A stretch of DNA of 7,786 bases, from the NCBI GenBank assembly GCA_025458415.1, contig JALOSN010000039.1, positions 1 through 7,786 on the forward strand, read 5' to 3'. Below, piece by piece: positions 1 through 5,736 of this stretch. The DNA is from Hydrogenophaga sp. (GTDB taxonomy: Bacteria; Pseudomonadota; Gammaproteobacteria; Burkholderiales; Burkholderiaceae_C). Each line of letters opens with the position of its first letter. Position 1 is the stretch's first letter. The position numbers and the translations under genes were made by a program. The notes beneath the pieces were generated by a model that saw nothing but the letters and a program-made list of their open reading frames with translations, did not search any database and was not told the origin of the DNA.

Positions 1-1
1 C

Positions 2-1430
2 GTGATCTCGGCGCTGAACGCCGATCCCAAGAAGACCAGCGACCTGCAGCACATCGTGTCGCCCTCGCACCCGATGTCCTCGCCCGGCTACTTCCGCGAT
101 GTGCAGAACCGCCTGAAGAAGTTCGTCGAAAGCGGCCAGCTCGGTCCGTTCGCCAACGGCTACTGGGGTTCCAAGGCCTATGTGCTGCCGGCCGAGGCCA
201 ACCTGATGGCCGTGACCCACTACCTCGAAGCCCTGGACCTGCAGAAGGAATGGGTCAAGGTGCACACCATCTTCGGCGGCAAGAACCCGCACCCGAACTA
301 CATGGTCGGCCGCGGCCGGTGCCCCGATCAACATGGAGCGGCTGAACTTCGTCGAGGCCCGCATCCGGGAGATGATCGACTTCAACAACAACGTCTACAT
401 CCCCGACGTGCTGGCCATCGGCACGATCTACAAGCAGGCCGGCTGGCTCTACGGCGGTGGCCTGTCGGCGCTGAACGTGGCCGACTACGGCACCTACGAG
501 AAAGTACCCTACGACCACAGCACGCACCAGCTGCCCGGCGGCGTGATCCTGAACGGTGACTGGAGCAAGATCCACGAGATCGACCCGCGCGACCCCGAGC
601 AGGTGCAGGAGTTCGTCACCCACAGCTGGTACCAGTACGCCGACGAGACCAAGGGCCTGCACCCCTGGGACGGCGTGACCGAGGCGAACTACCAGCCCGA
701 GGGCCCGAACTTCAAGGGCACGCGCACCAAGATCGAGGCGGTGGACGAGTCGGCCAAGTACTCGTGGATCAAGAGCCCGCGCTGGCGTGGCCACGCGGTC
801 GAGGTCGGTCCGCTCTCGCGCTACATCCTGGGCTATGCCCACGCCCTGCAGGGCAACAAGTGGTGCCAGCGGGTGAAGGAGCAGGTCGACGCTTCGGCCG
901 TGGCCATCAACAGCGCCATCCCCAAGGCCCTGGGTCTGCCGGAGACCAGCTACACCCTCCAGCAGCTGCTGCCCACCACCATCGGCCGCACCCTGGCCCG
1001 CGCGCTGGAGAGCCAGTACAGCGCCGAGATGATGATGGACGACTTTCGCCAGATGGTGCAGAACATCAAGAACGGCGACACGTCCACCGCCAACGTGGAA
1101 AAGTGGGATCCCAAGACCTGGCCGAAGGAGGCCAAGGGTGTGGGCACGGTGGCCGCGCCGCGCGGCATGCTGGGGCACTGGATCAAGATCAAGGACGGCA
1201 AGATCGAGAACTACCAGTGCGTGGTGCCGACGACCTGGAACGGTTCGCCACGCGACCACAAGGGCCAGATCGGCGCCTTCGAGGCCTCGCTCATGAACAC
1301 GCCCATGGTCAACCCGGAGCAGCCCCTGGAGATCCTGCGCACCCTGCACAGCTTCGACCCTTGCCTGGCCTGCTCGACCCATGTGATGAGCCCGGACGGC
1401 CGGGAAATGGCCAAAGTCACGGTGCGCTGA
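2..1430 (+). pseudogene. hupL: [NiFe]-hydrogenase large subunit HupL/HoxG, 5'-truncated by the window and frameshifted near 311
   Basis: Catalytic subunit of the membrane-bound uptake hydrogenase; it carries the NiFe(CN)2CO site that oxidises H2 on the periplasmic face. The reading frame is open from base 2, and roughly 130 N-terminal residues, including the first CxxC ligand pair, lie outside the window. It matches group 1d large subunits up to NPHPNYMVG (ends 310). From base 312 the same protein continues one frame over as AAGAPINMERL and runs to the TGA at 1428-1430. The missing part is the GGVPCAIN...G segment, about 12 codons, which fits a loss of about 35 bp. Seen later: SPRWRGHAVEVGPLSR, and the Ni/Fe ligand motif DPCLACSTH (cysteines at 1362 and 1371). 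After that His comes the 15-residue tail VMSPDGREMAKVTVR, the expected substrate of HupD. As written, the upstream frame runs into unrelated sequence and stops at 559, so no active enzyme would form. Because the rest of the operon is intact, an assembly or sequencing error is at least as likely as a true mutation. Confidence 0.93.
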
Positions 1431-1444
1431 ACCCACGGAAACAC

Positions 1445-1450
1445 GAGGAG
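1445..1450 (+). promoter_or_regulatory. Ribosome binding site of hupE
   Basis: GAGGAG six bases before the ATG at 1457 fixes the start of hupE, although its frame stays open far upstream inside hupL. Confidence 0.7.
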
Positions 1451-1456
1451 AAACCC

Positions 1457-2071
1457 ATGCAAGCAACCACCATCCGCCGTGCCACCGCCGCCGCGCTGCT
1501 GGCCGGCCTGGCCGGCGCCGCTCAGGCGCACACCGGCCACGGCAGCCACAGCCTGATGGAAGGCCTGGTGCACCCCTTCGGACTGGACCACCTGCTGGCC
1601 ATGGTGGCCGTGGGTGTCTGGTCGATCGCGGCCCTGCCGCGTGACAAGGCCTGGCAGGGGCCGGCGGTGTTTCTGCTGGCGCTCGTCGTCAGCGCCACCC
1701 TGGGCATGCTCGGGGTGAGCGTGCCCTACCTGGAGCACGGCGTCTCGCTCAGCGTGGTGCTGTTCGGCGGGATGCTGATCGTGGCGACCCGGCCCATGCC
1801 TGCGGCGATGGGGCAGGGTTGGGGCCTGGGCCTGATCGCCATCGCCGCGTCGCTGCACGGCCTGGCCCACGGCTCGGAAACGCCCGAGAGCGGCTTCGCC
1901 GGCTACGCGGTCGGTTTCCTGTTGACCACGGCTGCGCTGCACATCGGCGGCGTGGGCATGGGGCTGGCCATCCGGCGCTGGCTGGGCCGGCGCAGCGTCG
2001 CGGCCCTGGGTGGCCTGGGCACGGCGCTGAGCGCGGCCGGCGTCTACCTGTTCAGCCAGCTGGCCGCCTGA
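1457..2071 (+). CDS. hupE: HupE/UreJ-family nickel-transport membrane protein
   Basis: Predicted inner-membrane protein of 204 residues. HupE of rhizobia acts as a nickel permease feeding hydrogenase synthesis, and the same role is inferred here. Residues 1-24 form a cleavable signal peptide (twin Arg at 7-8, Ala-rich core, AQA end). The mature protein would begin with the histidine-rich HTGHGSH. About five to six hydrophobic segments follow, around residues 46-60, 68-87, 96-111, 121-138, 148-172 and 181-202. The family's second motif is present as LHGLAHGSE (133-141). The first motif reads HPFGLDH (39-45), one residue shorter than the usual HX5DH. The ATG at 1457 is chosen because it has a good ribosome site and gives the signal peptide. 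The gene lies 26 bp after hupL, so it is probably co-transcribed. Placing hupE directly after the large subunit differs from Rhizobium leguminosarum, where it follows hupD. Confidence 0.9.
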   Translation: MQATTIRRATAAALLAGLAGAAQAHTGHGSHSLMEGLVHPFGLDHLLAMVAVGVWSIAALPRDKAWQGPAVFLLALVVSATLGMLGVSVPYLEHGVSLSVVLFGGMLIVATRPMPAAMGQGWGLGLIAIAASLHGLAHGSETPESGFAGYAVGFLLTTAALHIGGVGMGLAIRRWLGRRSVAALGGLGTALSAAGVYLFSQLAA

Positions 2072-2089
2072 TCGCCACATCCTTCGCAC

Positions 2090-2094
2090 AGGAG
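2090..2094 (+). promoter_or_regulatory. Ribosome binding site of hupC
   Basis: AGGAG six bases before the ATG at 2101 supports that start. The frame is open upstream through hupE, but only this start gives the HoxZ-like N-terminus. Confidence 0.65.
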
Positions 2095-2100
2095 AACACC

Positions 2101-2847
2101 ATGTCCAGCCTGTCTGCAGAAGAACTGGCCCGGCAACGCCTGGCCGATGTCACCGGCATCGATACCGAAGCGGTCTCGCACGGGCAGACCACCAAATCGG
2201 TCTATGTGTACGAAGCGCCGGTGCGTATCTGGCACTGGGTCAACGTCCTGGCCATCACCGTGTTGTGCGTCACTGGCTACTTCATCGGGGTGCCGCTGCC
2301 GACCATGCCCGGCGAAGCCAGCGACCACTACCTGATGGGGTACATCCGCTTTGCGCATTTCGCGGCCGGCTACATCATGGCCGTGGGTCTGCTGGGCCGG
2401 GCCTACTGGGCGCTGGTGGGCAACCACCATGCGCGTGAGCTGTTCTGGGTGCCGTTGTTCCAGAAAGCCTACTGGGCCGAGGTGTTCAAGATGCTGCTGT
2501 GGTACCTGTTCATCATCCCCAAGCCGAACCAGTATGTGGGCCACAACCCGCTGGCGCGGCTGGCCATGTTCAGTGGCTACCTGATGCTGTCGATCTTCAT
2601 GATCGTCACTGGCTTTGCGCTCTACAGCGAAGGCGCGGGCGCCGGTTCGTGGCAGGACACGCTGTTCGGCTGGGTGATCCCGCTGTTCGGCCAGAGCCAG
2701 GACGTGCACACCTGGCACCGCCTGGGCATGTGGGCCATGGTCGTCTTCGTCATGCTGCATGTGTACGCCGCGATCCGCGAGGACATCATGGGCCGCCAGT
2801 CGATTGTCTCGACCATGATCTCCGGTCGTCGCACGTTCAAAGATTGA
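2101..2847 (+). CDS. hupC: Hydrogenase cytochrome b subunit HupC/HoxZ
   Basis: Integral membrane di-heme cytochrome b, 248 residues, the usual family length. It anchors the hydrogenase dimer to the membrane and passes electrons from H2 to quinone. A soluble N-terminal stretch (1-38) of the kind found in beta-proteobacterial HoxZ is followed by YEAPVRIWHW. Hydrophobic spans lie around residues 47-66, 84-105, 129-139, 153-175 and 207-225. Candidate heme ligands, by comparison with characterised HydC/HoxZ proteins, are His45 (IWHW), His86 (FAHF), His206 (with His203 nearby, in DVHTWHRLGMW) and His220 (LHVYAAIRED). The C-terminus GRQSIVSTMISGRRTFKD is typical of the family. It starts 29 bp after hupE with its own ribosome site, and a hairpin-rich spacer follows its stop codon. 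Confidence 0.96.
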   Translation: MSSLSAEELARQRLADVTGIDTEAVSHGQTTKSVYVYEAPVRIWHWVNVLAITVLCVTGYFIGVPLPTMPGEASDHYLMGYIRFAHFAAGYIMAVGLLGRAYWALVGNHHARELFWVPLFQKAYWAEVFKMLLWYLFIIPKPNQYVGHNPLARLAMFSGYLMLSIFMIVTGFALYSEGAGAGSWQDTLFGWVIPLFGQSQDVHTWHRLGMWAMVVFVMLHVYAAIREDIMGRQSIVSTMISGRRTFKD

Positions 2848-2848
2848 A

Positions 2849-2922
2849 CCCCCCGCGCCGCCTTCGGCGTCACCCCCCAGGGGGCGGCGCTGGAGGCCCG
2901 GCGAAGCCGGTTCCTCGGCGCC
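2849..2922 (+). repeat. GC-rich hairpin cluster after hupC, possibly a diverged relative of the 80-bp element
   Basis: Three potential hairpins lie in a row just after the hupC stop: CGCC-TTC-GGCG (2859-2869); a C-run against a G-run (2873-2884); and CCGGC-GAA-GCCGG (2898-2910), the last nested inside GGCGC/GCGCC (2886-2890 and 2918-2922). No T-run follows, so it is not a standard intrinsic terminator. It could stabilise the 3' end of the hupL-E-C message, weaken read-through, or be a passive genomic repeat. The order of hairpins (small stem, C/G-run stem, CCCGGC-containing stem) resembles the two 80-bp elements at 4301 and 5737, but the bases are too different to call it a sure copy. Confidence 0.5.
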
Positions 2923-2961
2923 CTTGATTCAGGCACTTCGCTCCTACATCGTCTCCTTGTC

Positions 2962-3309
2962 ATGACGCGCACCGCACCCCTTCGTCAGCACCCCATCGCG
3001 TCGGTCATTCCGCCGCGCGGTGTGCCGGTGCGTGCGCCGCTGCACCCGGGGCGGCTGCTGGCGCGCACCTGCCTGGCGCCGCTGGCGCTCAACCAGAGCG
3101 AGGCGGCCCGGCTGCTGGGTCTGTCGCGCCGCCGCTTGCACGAACTGGTGCACGGCCAACGCGCCATGTCACCCGATACCGCCATCCGGTGTGCGCGCCA
3201 GTTCGGCATCGACGCCGGCTTCTGGCTCGCACAGCAGGCCGCCTGGGACAGCTTCCACGCCTGGAAGCAGCTGTCCTTGGCGGCGACACCTTCCGCTCCC
3301 ACCCGCTGA
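2962..3309 (+). CDS. Orphan HigA-like XRE-family helix-turn-helix protein
   Basis: Small predicted DNA-binding protein of 115 residues. Residues 28-96 look like the HigA/VapI antitoxin group of XRE regulators: HPGRLL (28-33), then a helix-turn-helix (about 43-67, NQSEAARLLGLSRRRLHELV, then HGQR), then PDTAIRCARQFG (71-82) and the family signature FWLAQQAAWD (87-96). Residues 1-27 are Pro/Arg-rich and of unknown use. No HigB-like toxin gene sits beside it: the 114 bp upstream hold only hairpins, and hupD starts 21 bp downstream. It is therefore either a regulator of its own operon or a domesticated antitoxin; this is inference. The ATG at 2962 has no Shine-Dalgarno sequence, and in-frame GTG codons at 3022 and 3028 are alternative starts. 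C. necator has no gene here between hoxZ and hoxM. Confidence 0.8.
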   Translation: MTRTAPLRQHPIASVIPPRGVPVRAPLHPGRLLARTCLAPLALNQSEAARLLGLSRRRLHELVHGQRAMSPDTAIRCARQFGIDAGFWLAQQAAWDSFHAWKQLSLAATPSAPTR

Positions 3310-3330
3310 TTTCACACAGGTCTGCCTGCC

Positions 3331-3996
3331 ATGAGCGCCATTCCGACCGAATCCACCTGTCACCCCAGGGGTGACACCCTGCCAGCCCGCATCGTGGTGC
3401 TGGGCATCGGCAACCTGCTCTGGGCCGACGAAGGCTTCGGTGTGCGCTGCATCGAGGCGTTGCAGCGCCGCTGGGAGTTTGCCGACCATGTGCAGCTGAT
3501 CGACGGCGGCACCCAGGGCCTGTACCTGATCCAGCATGTGCAGGAGGCCGACGCGCTGCTGATCTTCGACGCCATCGACTACGGCCTGGAGCCCGGCACG
3601 CTCAAGCAGGTACGCGACGACGCCGTGCCGCGCTTCATGGGCGCCAAGAAGATGAGCCTGCACCAGACCGGGTTCCAGGAGGTGCTGTCGCTGGCCACGC
3701 TCACGGGCAAGTACCCGCAGCAGGTGCTGCTGATCGGTTGCCAGCCACAGGAGCTGGAGGATTACGGCGGCAGCCTGCGCCCGGTCGTGAAGGCCGCGAT
3801 GGAAGAGGCGCTGGCGCTGGGCGTGGCCGAGCTTGAACGCTGGGGCGCGCAGCCGGTGGAACGCCGCACGCCGCTGGCAACGCGCGAGGCCGTGACGCTG
3901 GACGAGCTGGCCCTGACCGCGTACGAAACCCAACGCCCCGCTGCCGAGGAAGCCTGCCGCATCGGCGACGAGCGGTTCATGCCCAAGGGAGCCTGA
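3331..3996 (+). CDS. hupD: Hydrogenase maturation endopeptidase HupD/HoxM
   Basis: Nickel-dependent endopeptidase (HybD/HyaD type, MEROPS M52) that cuts the C-terminal tail of HupL after the DPCxxCxxH histidine once nickel is inserted. It is 221 residues long. The core begins IVVLGIGNLLWADEGFGVR (21-39). Likely nickel-contacting residues, each 18 positions beyond Glu16, Asp62 and His93 of E. coli HybD, are Glu34, Asp80 (IFDAIDYG) and His111 (SLHQTGFQE). The constant offset supports the alignment. GCQPQELEDYGG and the C-terminal CRIGDERFMP are HoxM-like. The first 20 residues precede the conserved core, and their coding DNA contains a perfect 19-bp palindrome (3358-3376). The ribosome site is weak (AGGT about 10 bases upstream), so a start nearer the core, for example GTG at 3394 or 3397, cannot be ruled out. 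The hupF start is 3 bp after the stop. Confidence 0.95.
   Translation: MSAIPTESTCHPRGDTLPARIVVLGIGNLLWADEGFGVRCIEALQRRWEFADHVQLIDGGTQGLYLIQHVQEADALLIFDAIDYGLEPGTLKQVRDDAVPRFMGAKKMSLHQTGFQEVLSLATLTGKYPQQVLLIGCQPQELEDYGGSLRPVVKAAMEEALALGVAELERWGAQPVERRTPLATREAVTLDELALTAYETQRPAAEEACRIGDERFMPKGA
3358..3376. promoter_or_regulatory. Perfect 19-bp palindrome in the hupD 5' coding region (operator or RNA hairpin candidate)
   Basis: TGTCACCCC and GGGGTGACA are exact reverse complements around one central A. The site lies 27 bp into hupD and 49 bp after the XRE gene's stop. It could be a protein-binding site, perhaps for the XRE protein, or a hairpin near the hupD start. It may also be a remnant of the C-run/G-run repeats nearby. 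The symmetry is seen directly; the role is unknown. Confidence 0.4.
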
Positions 3997-3999
3997 ACC

Positions 4000-4407
4000 A
4001 TGTGCATCGGCATCCCCATGCAGGTGATCGAAGCCGACGGCCGCTTTGCGCTGTGCGAAGGCCGCGGCGAGCGTCGCCGCATCAGCACGGCGCTGGTCGG
4101 TGACGTGGCGCCCGGTGACTGGTTGCTGGTCTTTCTGGACGACGCGCGCGAGTCCATCGACGCTGCGCGTGCGGCCGAGGTGAACGCCGCGCTGGACCTG
4201 GTGCTTGGTGCCATGCAGGGCGCCGACCTTTCGGGCGGCATCGACTTCGCCCTGCCGTCGCAGATGAGTCCCGAACAAATGCGCGCCCTGACGACCGTTG
4301 GCCCCCACGCTCCGCCGTTGCACGGGTCGCTGCCCCCCGAGGGGGCTGATTCGCCTTGGGGCGGCCCGGCGGCGAATCGCGCCATGAATTTTCAGGAGAC
4401 ACCATGA
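4000..4407 (+). CDS. hupF: HypC-family hydrogenase chaperone HupF/HoxL with a repeat-encoded C-terminal tail
   Basis: Small maturation chaperone of the HypC/HupF/HoxL family. C. necator HoxL takes part in delivering the Fe(CN)2CO unit to the large subunit and is dedicated to the membrane-bound enzyme. The N-terminus MCIGIPMQV carries the essential Cys2 of the family, which requires the start at 4000. The OB-fold-like core continues through CEGRGERRRI, LVGDVAPGDWLLVFLDDARE and a helical part ending near residue 100. The protein is 135 residues, against about 95-105 for typical relatives. The extra part (about 101-127) is read through an 80-bp GC-rich element (4301-4380) and contains SLPPEGADSPWGGPA, which resembles nothing in the family. 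GGGAG at about 3986-3991 is the ribosome site. The stop codon overlaps the hupG start as ATGA (4404-4407). Confidence 0.93.
   Translation: MCIGIPMQVIEADGRFALCEGRGERRRISTALVGDVAPGDWLLVFLDDARESIDAARAAEVNAALDLVLGAMQGADLSGGIDFALPSQMSPEQMRALTTVGPHAPPLHGSLPPEGADSPWGGPAANRAMNFQETP
4301..4380 (+). repeat. 80-bp structured GC-rich element, copy A (in the 3' end of hupF)
   Basis: Ungapped alignment with copy B (5737-5816) gives 69 of 80 identical bases. Three hairpins can form: CCGT-TGC-ACGG (4315-4325), GCCCCC-CGA-GGGGGC (4332-4346), and GATTCGCC/GGCGAATC (4348-4355 with 4371-4378) around a 15-base loop that is identical in the two copies. It lies just upstream of the hupG ribosome site AGGAGA (4394-4399). 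The stop-free frame used by hupF is the same frame used in copy B. This looks like a dispersed intergenic repeat; the remembered presence of similar sequences in Comamonadaceae genomes is not verified here. Confidence 0.85.
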
Positions 4408-4853
4408 TCGAAACCACAGAAGCCCACGCCCCCCTGGTCCAGCGCCTGGCCCGCGATTTCGGCGCCGCCTGGGTCGACGAAAACACGGTCGCCGACTGGA
4501 CCGCCGGTGGCGGCGACCGCGTCGTGCTGCTGGCCGGCGACCCGGTGCGCTTTCCCGAGGGCGTGGACGTGGCAGCGGTGCTGCCCGAACTGATGAAGGC
4601 CTTTCCCCAGCGATTCGCCGTGGCGGTGGTGCCGCGCGACAGCGAGGACGCGGTGGCGCGTCGCTACGGCTCTCAGCGCTGGCCCACGCTGCTGTTCTTC
4701 CGCAACGGTCAGTACGTCACCGCGATCGCCGGCATGCAGGACTGGGACGTTTACCTGGCCGGTGTCGCCGCCGCACTGACCATGCCACCCTCACGGCCGC
4801 CCACCATCGGTATCCCCGTCGTCAGCCAGTCCGGCGGCAGCAGCTGCCACTGA
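4404..4853 (+). CDS. hupG: Thioredoxin-fold hydrogenase chaperone HupG/HoxO (HyaE family)
   Basis: Cytoplasmic accessory protein of 149 residues in the HyaE/HupG/HoxO family. These proteins bind the small-subunit precursor and its Tat signal peptide, and in C. necator and rhizobia they help protect small-subunit maturation under oxygen. The fold is thioredoxin-like: a helix near 8-22, a strand at VVLLAGDP (40-47), FAVAVV (71-76), then RYGSQRWPTLLFFRNGQYV (87-105) with the cis-Pro position at Pro94. There is no CxxC redox pair; the only cysteine is Cys148 near the end, so it is a binding protein rather than an oxidoreductase, as is normal for this family. The start at 4404 is set by AGGAGA five bases upstream and overlaps the hupF stop. 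The tail after residue 125 (PPSRPPT, then GSSCH) looks unstructured. Confidence 0.9.
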   Translation: MIETTEAHAPLVQRLARDFGAAWVDENTVADWTAGGGDRVVLLAGDPVRFPEGVDVAAVLPELMKAFPQRFAVAVVPRDSEDAVARRYGSQRWPTLLFFRNGQYVTAIAGMQDWDVYLAGVAAALTMPPSRPPTIGIPVVSQSGGSSCH

Positions 4854-4872
4854 ACCGCAAGAGAGCACCGCC

Positions 4873-5736
4873 ATGAAACCCTTCCCGATTCCCGTGGTGG
4901 CCCTGGGCCCCGGCACGCAGTCCGAAGACGAGACACTGGACTATGTGTCCATGCCCAAGGACATGGACACCTACCGGCCGCCTGTTCTGCCCGAGCCCGA
5001 GGCGATCACCGGCCGCACCAAGGCGCGCGCGGTTCTCCGTTACGTGCTGGACCTGCTGGCCAAGGCAGCCGAAGGCGGACCGGGTGGTCAGGTCAGCCTG
5101 CTGGATCTGCCGGTCGAGGACCGGAGCCTCATCAACCAGGTGCTGGCCGAGGGCGAGGCCAGCGCACTGCTGCGCACCGGGGGCGCTGTGGAGGAGTGGC
5201 ATGTACAGGAATCGGTGTTCGCCGGGGTCTGGCGCATCATGGGCTTCAGCAAAGGTGCGGTGGTGGACGACGCCATCGAGGTCGGCCCCGTGCCCTTGGC
5301 GCTGCGCGTCACCGCGGCGGAGGACGGTCAGTTCGCCTACCGACCCTGGCGTGGCCCGCTGCCGCCCAACGTGCAGAACGCGCCGCTGCTGGTCGAGGAG
5401 CTCCGCGACCAGATCACGCGCTGGCAGCCGGGCCAGCCGCCCCATGTGGTCAACCTCACGCTGCTGCCCGTCACGCCCGAGGACATCGCCTTTCTCGATC
5501 ACCAGCTGGGCACCGGTCGCGTGCTGCTGCTCTCGCGCGGGTATGGCAACTGCCGCATCACCAACACCCGGCATCCGAACTGCTGGCGTGTCGTGTACTA
5601 CAACTCGATGGACAAGGTGATCCTCAACACCGTCGAGGTGGTCGACATGCCCGAGGTGGCGATGGCGGCGCCGGAAGATCTGCGTGATTCGCACGACCGG
5701 CTGGCCGATGTTCTCGGCTACCTGGAGTCCGCATGA
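4873..5736 (+). CDS. hupH: Hydrogenase expression/maturation protein HupH/HoxQ (HyaF family)
   Basis: Accessory protein of the HupH/HoxQ/HyaF family, 287 residues, the usual length. With HoxO/HupG it is needed to make the small subunit of O2-exposed membrane hydrogenases; the exact chemistry is unsettled. Seen features: FPIPVVALGPGTQSEDETLDY near the N-terminus, then MPKDMDTYRPP (about 28-38), EEWHVQESVFAGVWRI in the middle, and a conserved C-terminal block with LLSRGYGNCRITNT, NCWRVVYYNSMDKVILN and VVDMPEV. The start at 4873 follows AGAGAG by eight bases and lies 19 bp after hupG. The final TGA (5734-5736) overlaps the ATG at 5733, so translation is probably coupled to the rubredoxin gene. 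Confidence 0.92.
   Translation: MKPFPIPVVALGPGTQSEDETLDYVSMPKDMDTYRPPVLPEPEAITGRTKARAVLRYVLDLLAKAAEGGPGGQVSLLDLPVEDRSLINQVLAEGEASALLRTGGAVEEWHVQESVFAGVWRIMGFSKGAVVDDAIEVGPVPLALRVTAAEDGQFAYRPWRGPLPPNVQNAPLLVEELRDQITRWQPGQPPHVVNLTLLPVTPEDIAFLDHQLGTGRVLLLSRGYGNCRITNTRHPNCWRVVYYNSMDKVILNTVEVVDMPEVAMAAPEDLRDSHDRLADVLGYLESA
5724..5727 (+). promoter_or_regulatory. Ribosome binding site that favours the upstream hupI start
   Basis: GGAG lies five bases before the ATG at 5733. The downstream candidate ATG at 5817, which would give a normal-length rubredoxin, is preceded by CCGGCGCCGGATCGC and has no such site. This supports translation through the repeat. Confidence 0.55.

Noticed and set aside
764..1456. 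Upstream extension of the hupE frame into hupL
   Set aside because: The translation before Met 1457 is Pro/Arg/Gly-rich noise inside hupL; the ribosome site and signal peptide support the start at 1457.
255..1466. 403-codon open frame on the minus strand opposite hupL
   Set aside because: It is a shadow frame of a high-GC gene: low-complexity Val/Leu/Ala/His/Gly-rich translation, no recognisable domain, and opposite a strongly conserved gene.
2848..2961. Intrinsic terminator after hupC
   Set aside because: Stable stems are present but no T-run follows any of them, and the operon continues on the same strand; kept as a hairpin repeat instead.
2848..2961. HigB-type toxin gene next to the XRE gene
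   Set aside because: The 114-bp gap is too short and hairpin-filled, and 3310-3330 is only 21 bp, so no partner can be encoded on either side.
3169..4323. 384-codon minus-strand open frame opposite hupD and hupF
   Set aside because: Same reason: repetitive His/Gln/Ala/Gly composition and no motif, while both sense genes carry exact family signatures.
4356..4403. Earlier in-frame TTG start for hupG
   Set aside because: It would lie inside the 80-bp element with no ribosome site, whereas ATG 4404 has AGGAGA and the family N-terminus.
4404..4853. HupG as an active thioredoxin
   Set aside because: It lacks a CxxC pair; only the fold and the cis-proline region are kept, as in other HyaE/HoxO proteins.
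4946..4969. Inverted repeat TGTCCATG/CATGGACA in hupH with an 8-base spacer
   Set aside because: It encodes the conserved MPKDMDTY segment of HupH/HoxQ, so protein constraint and repeated Met/Asp codons explain the symmetry.
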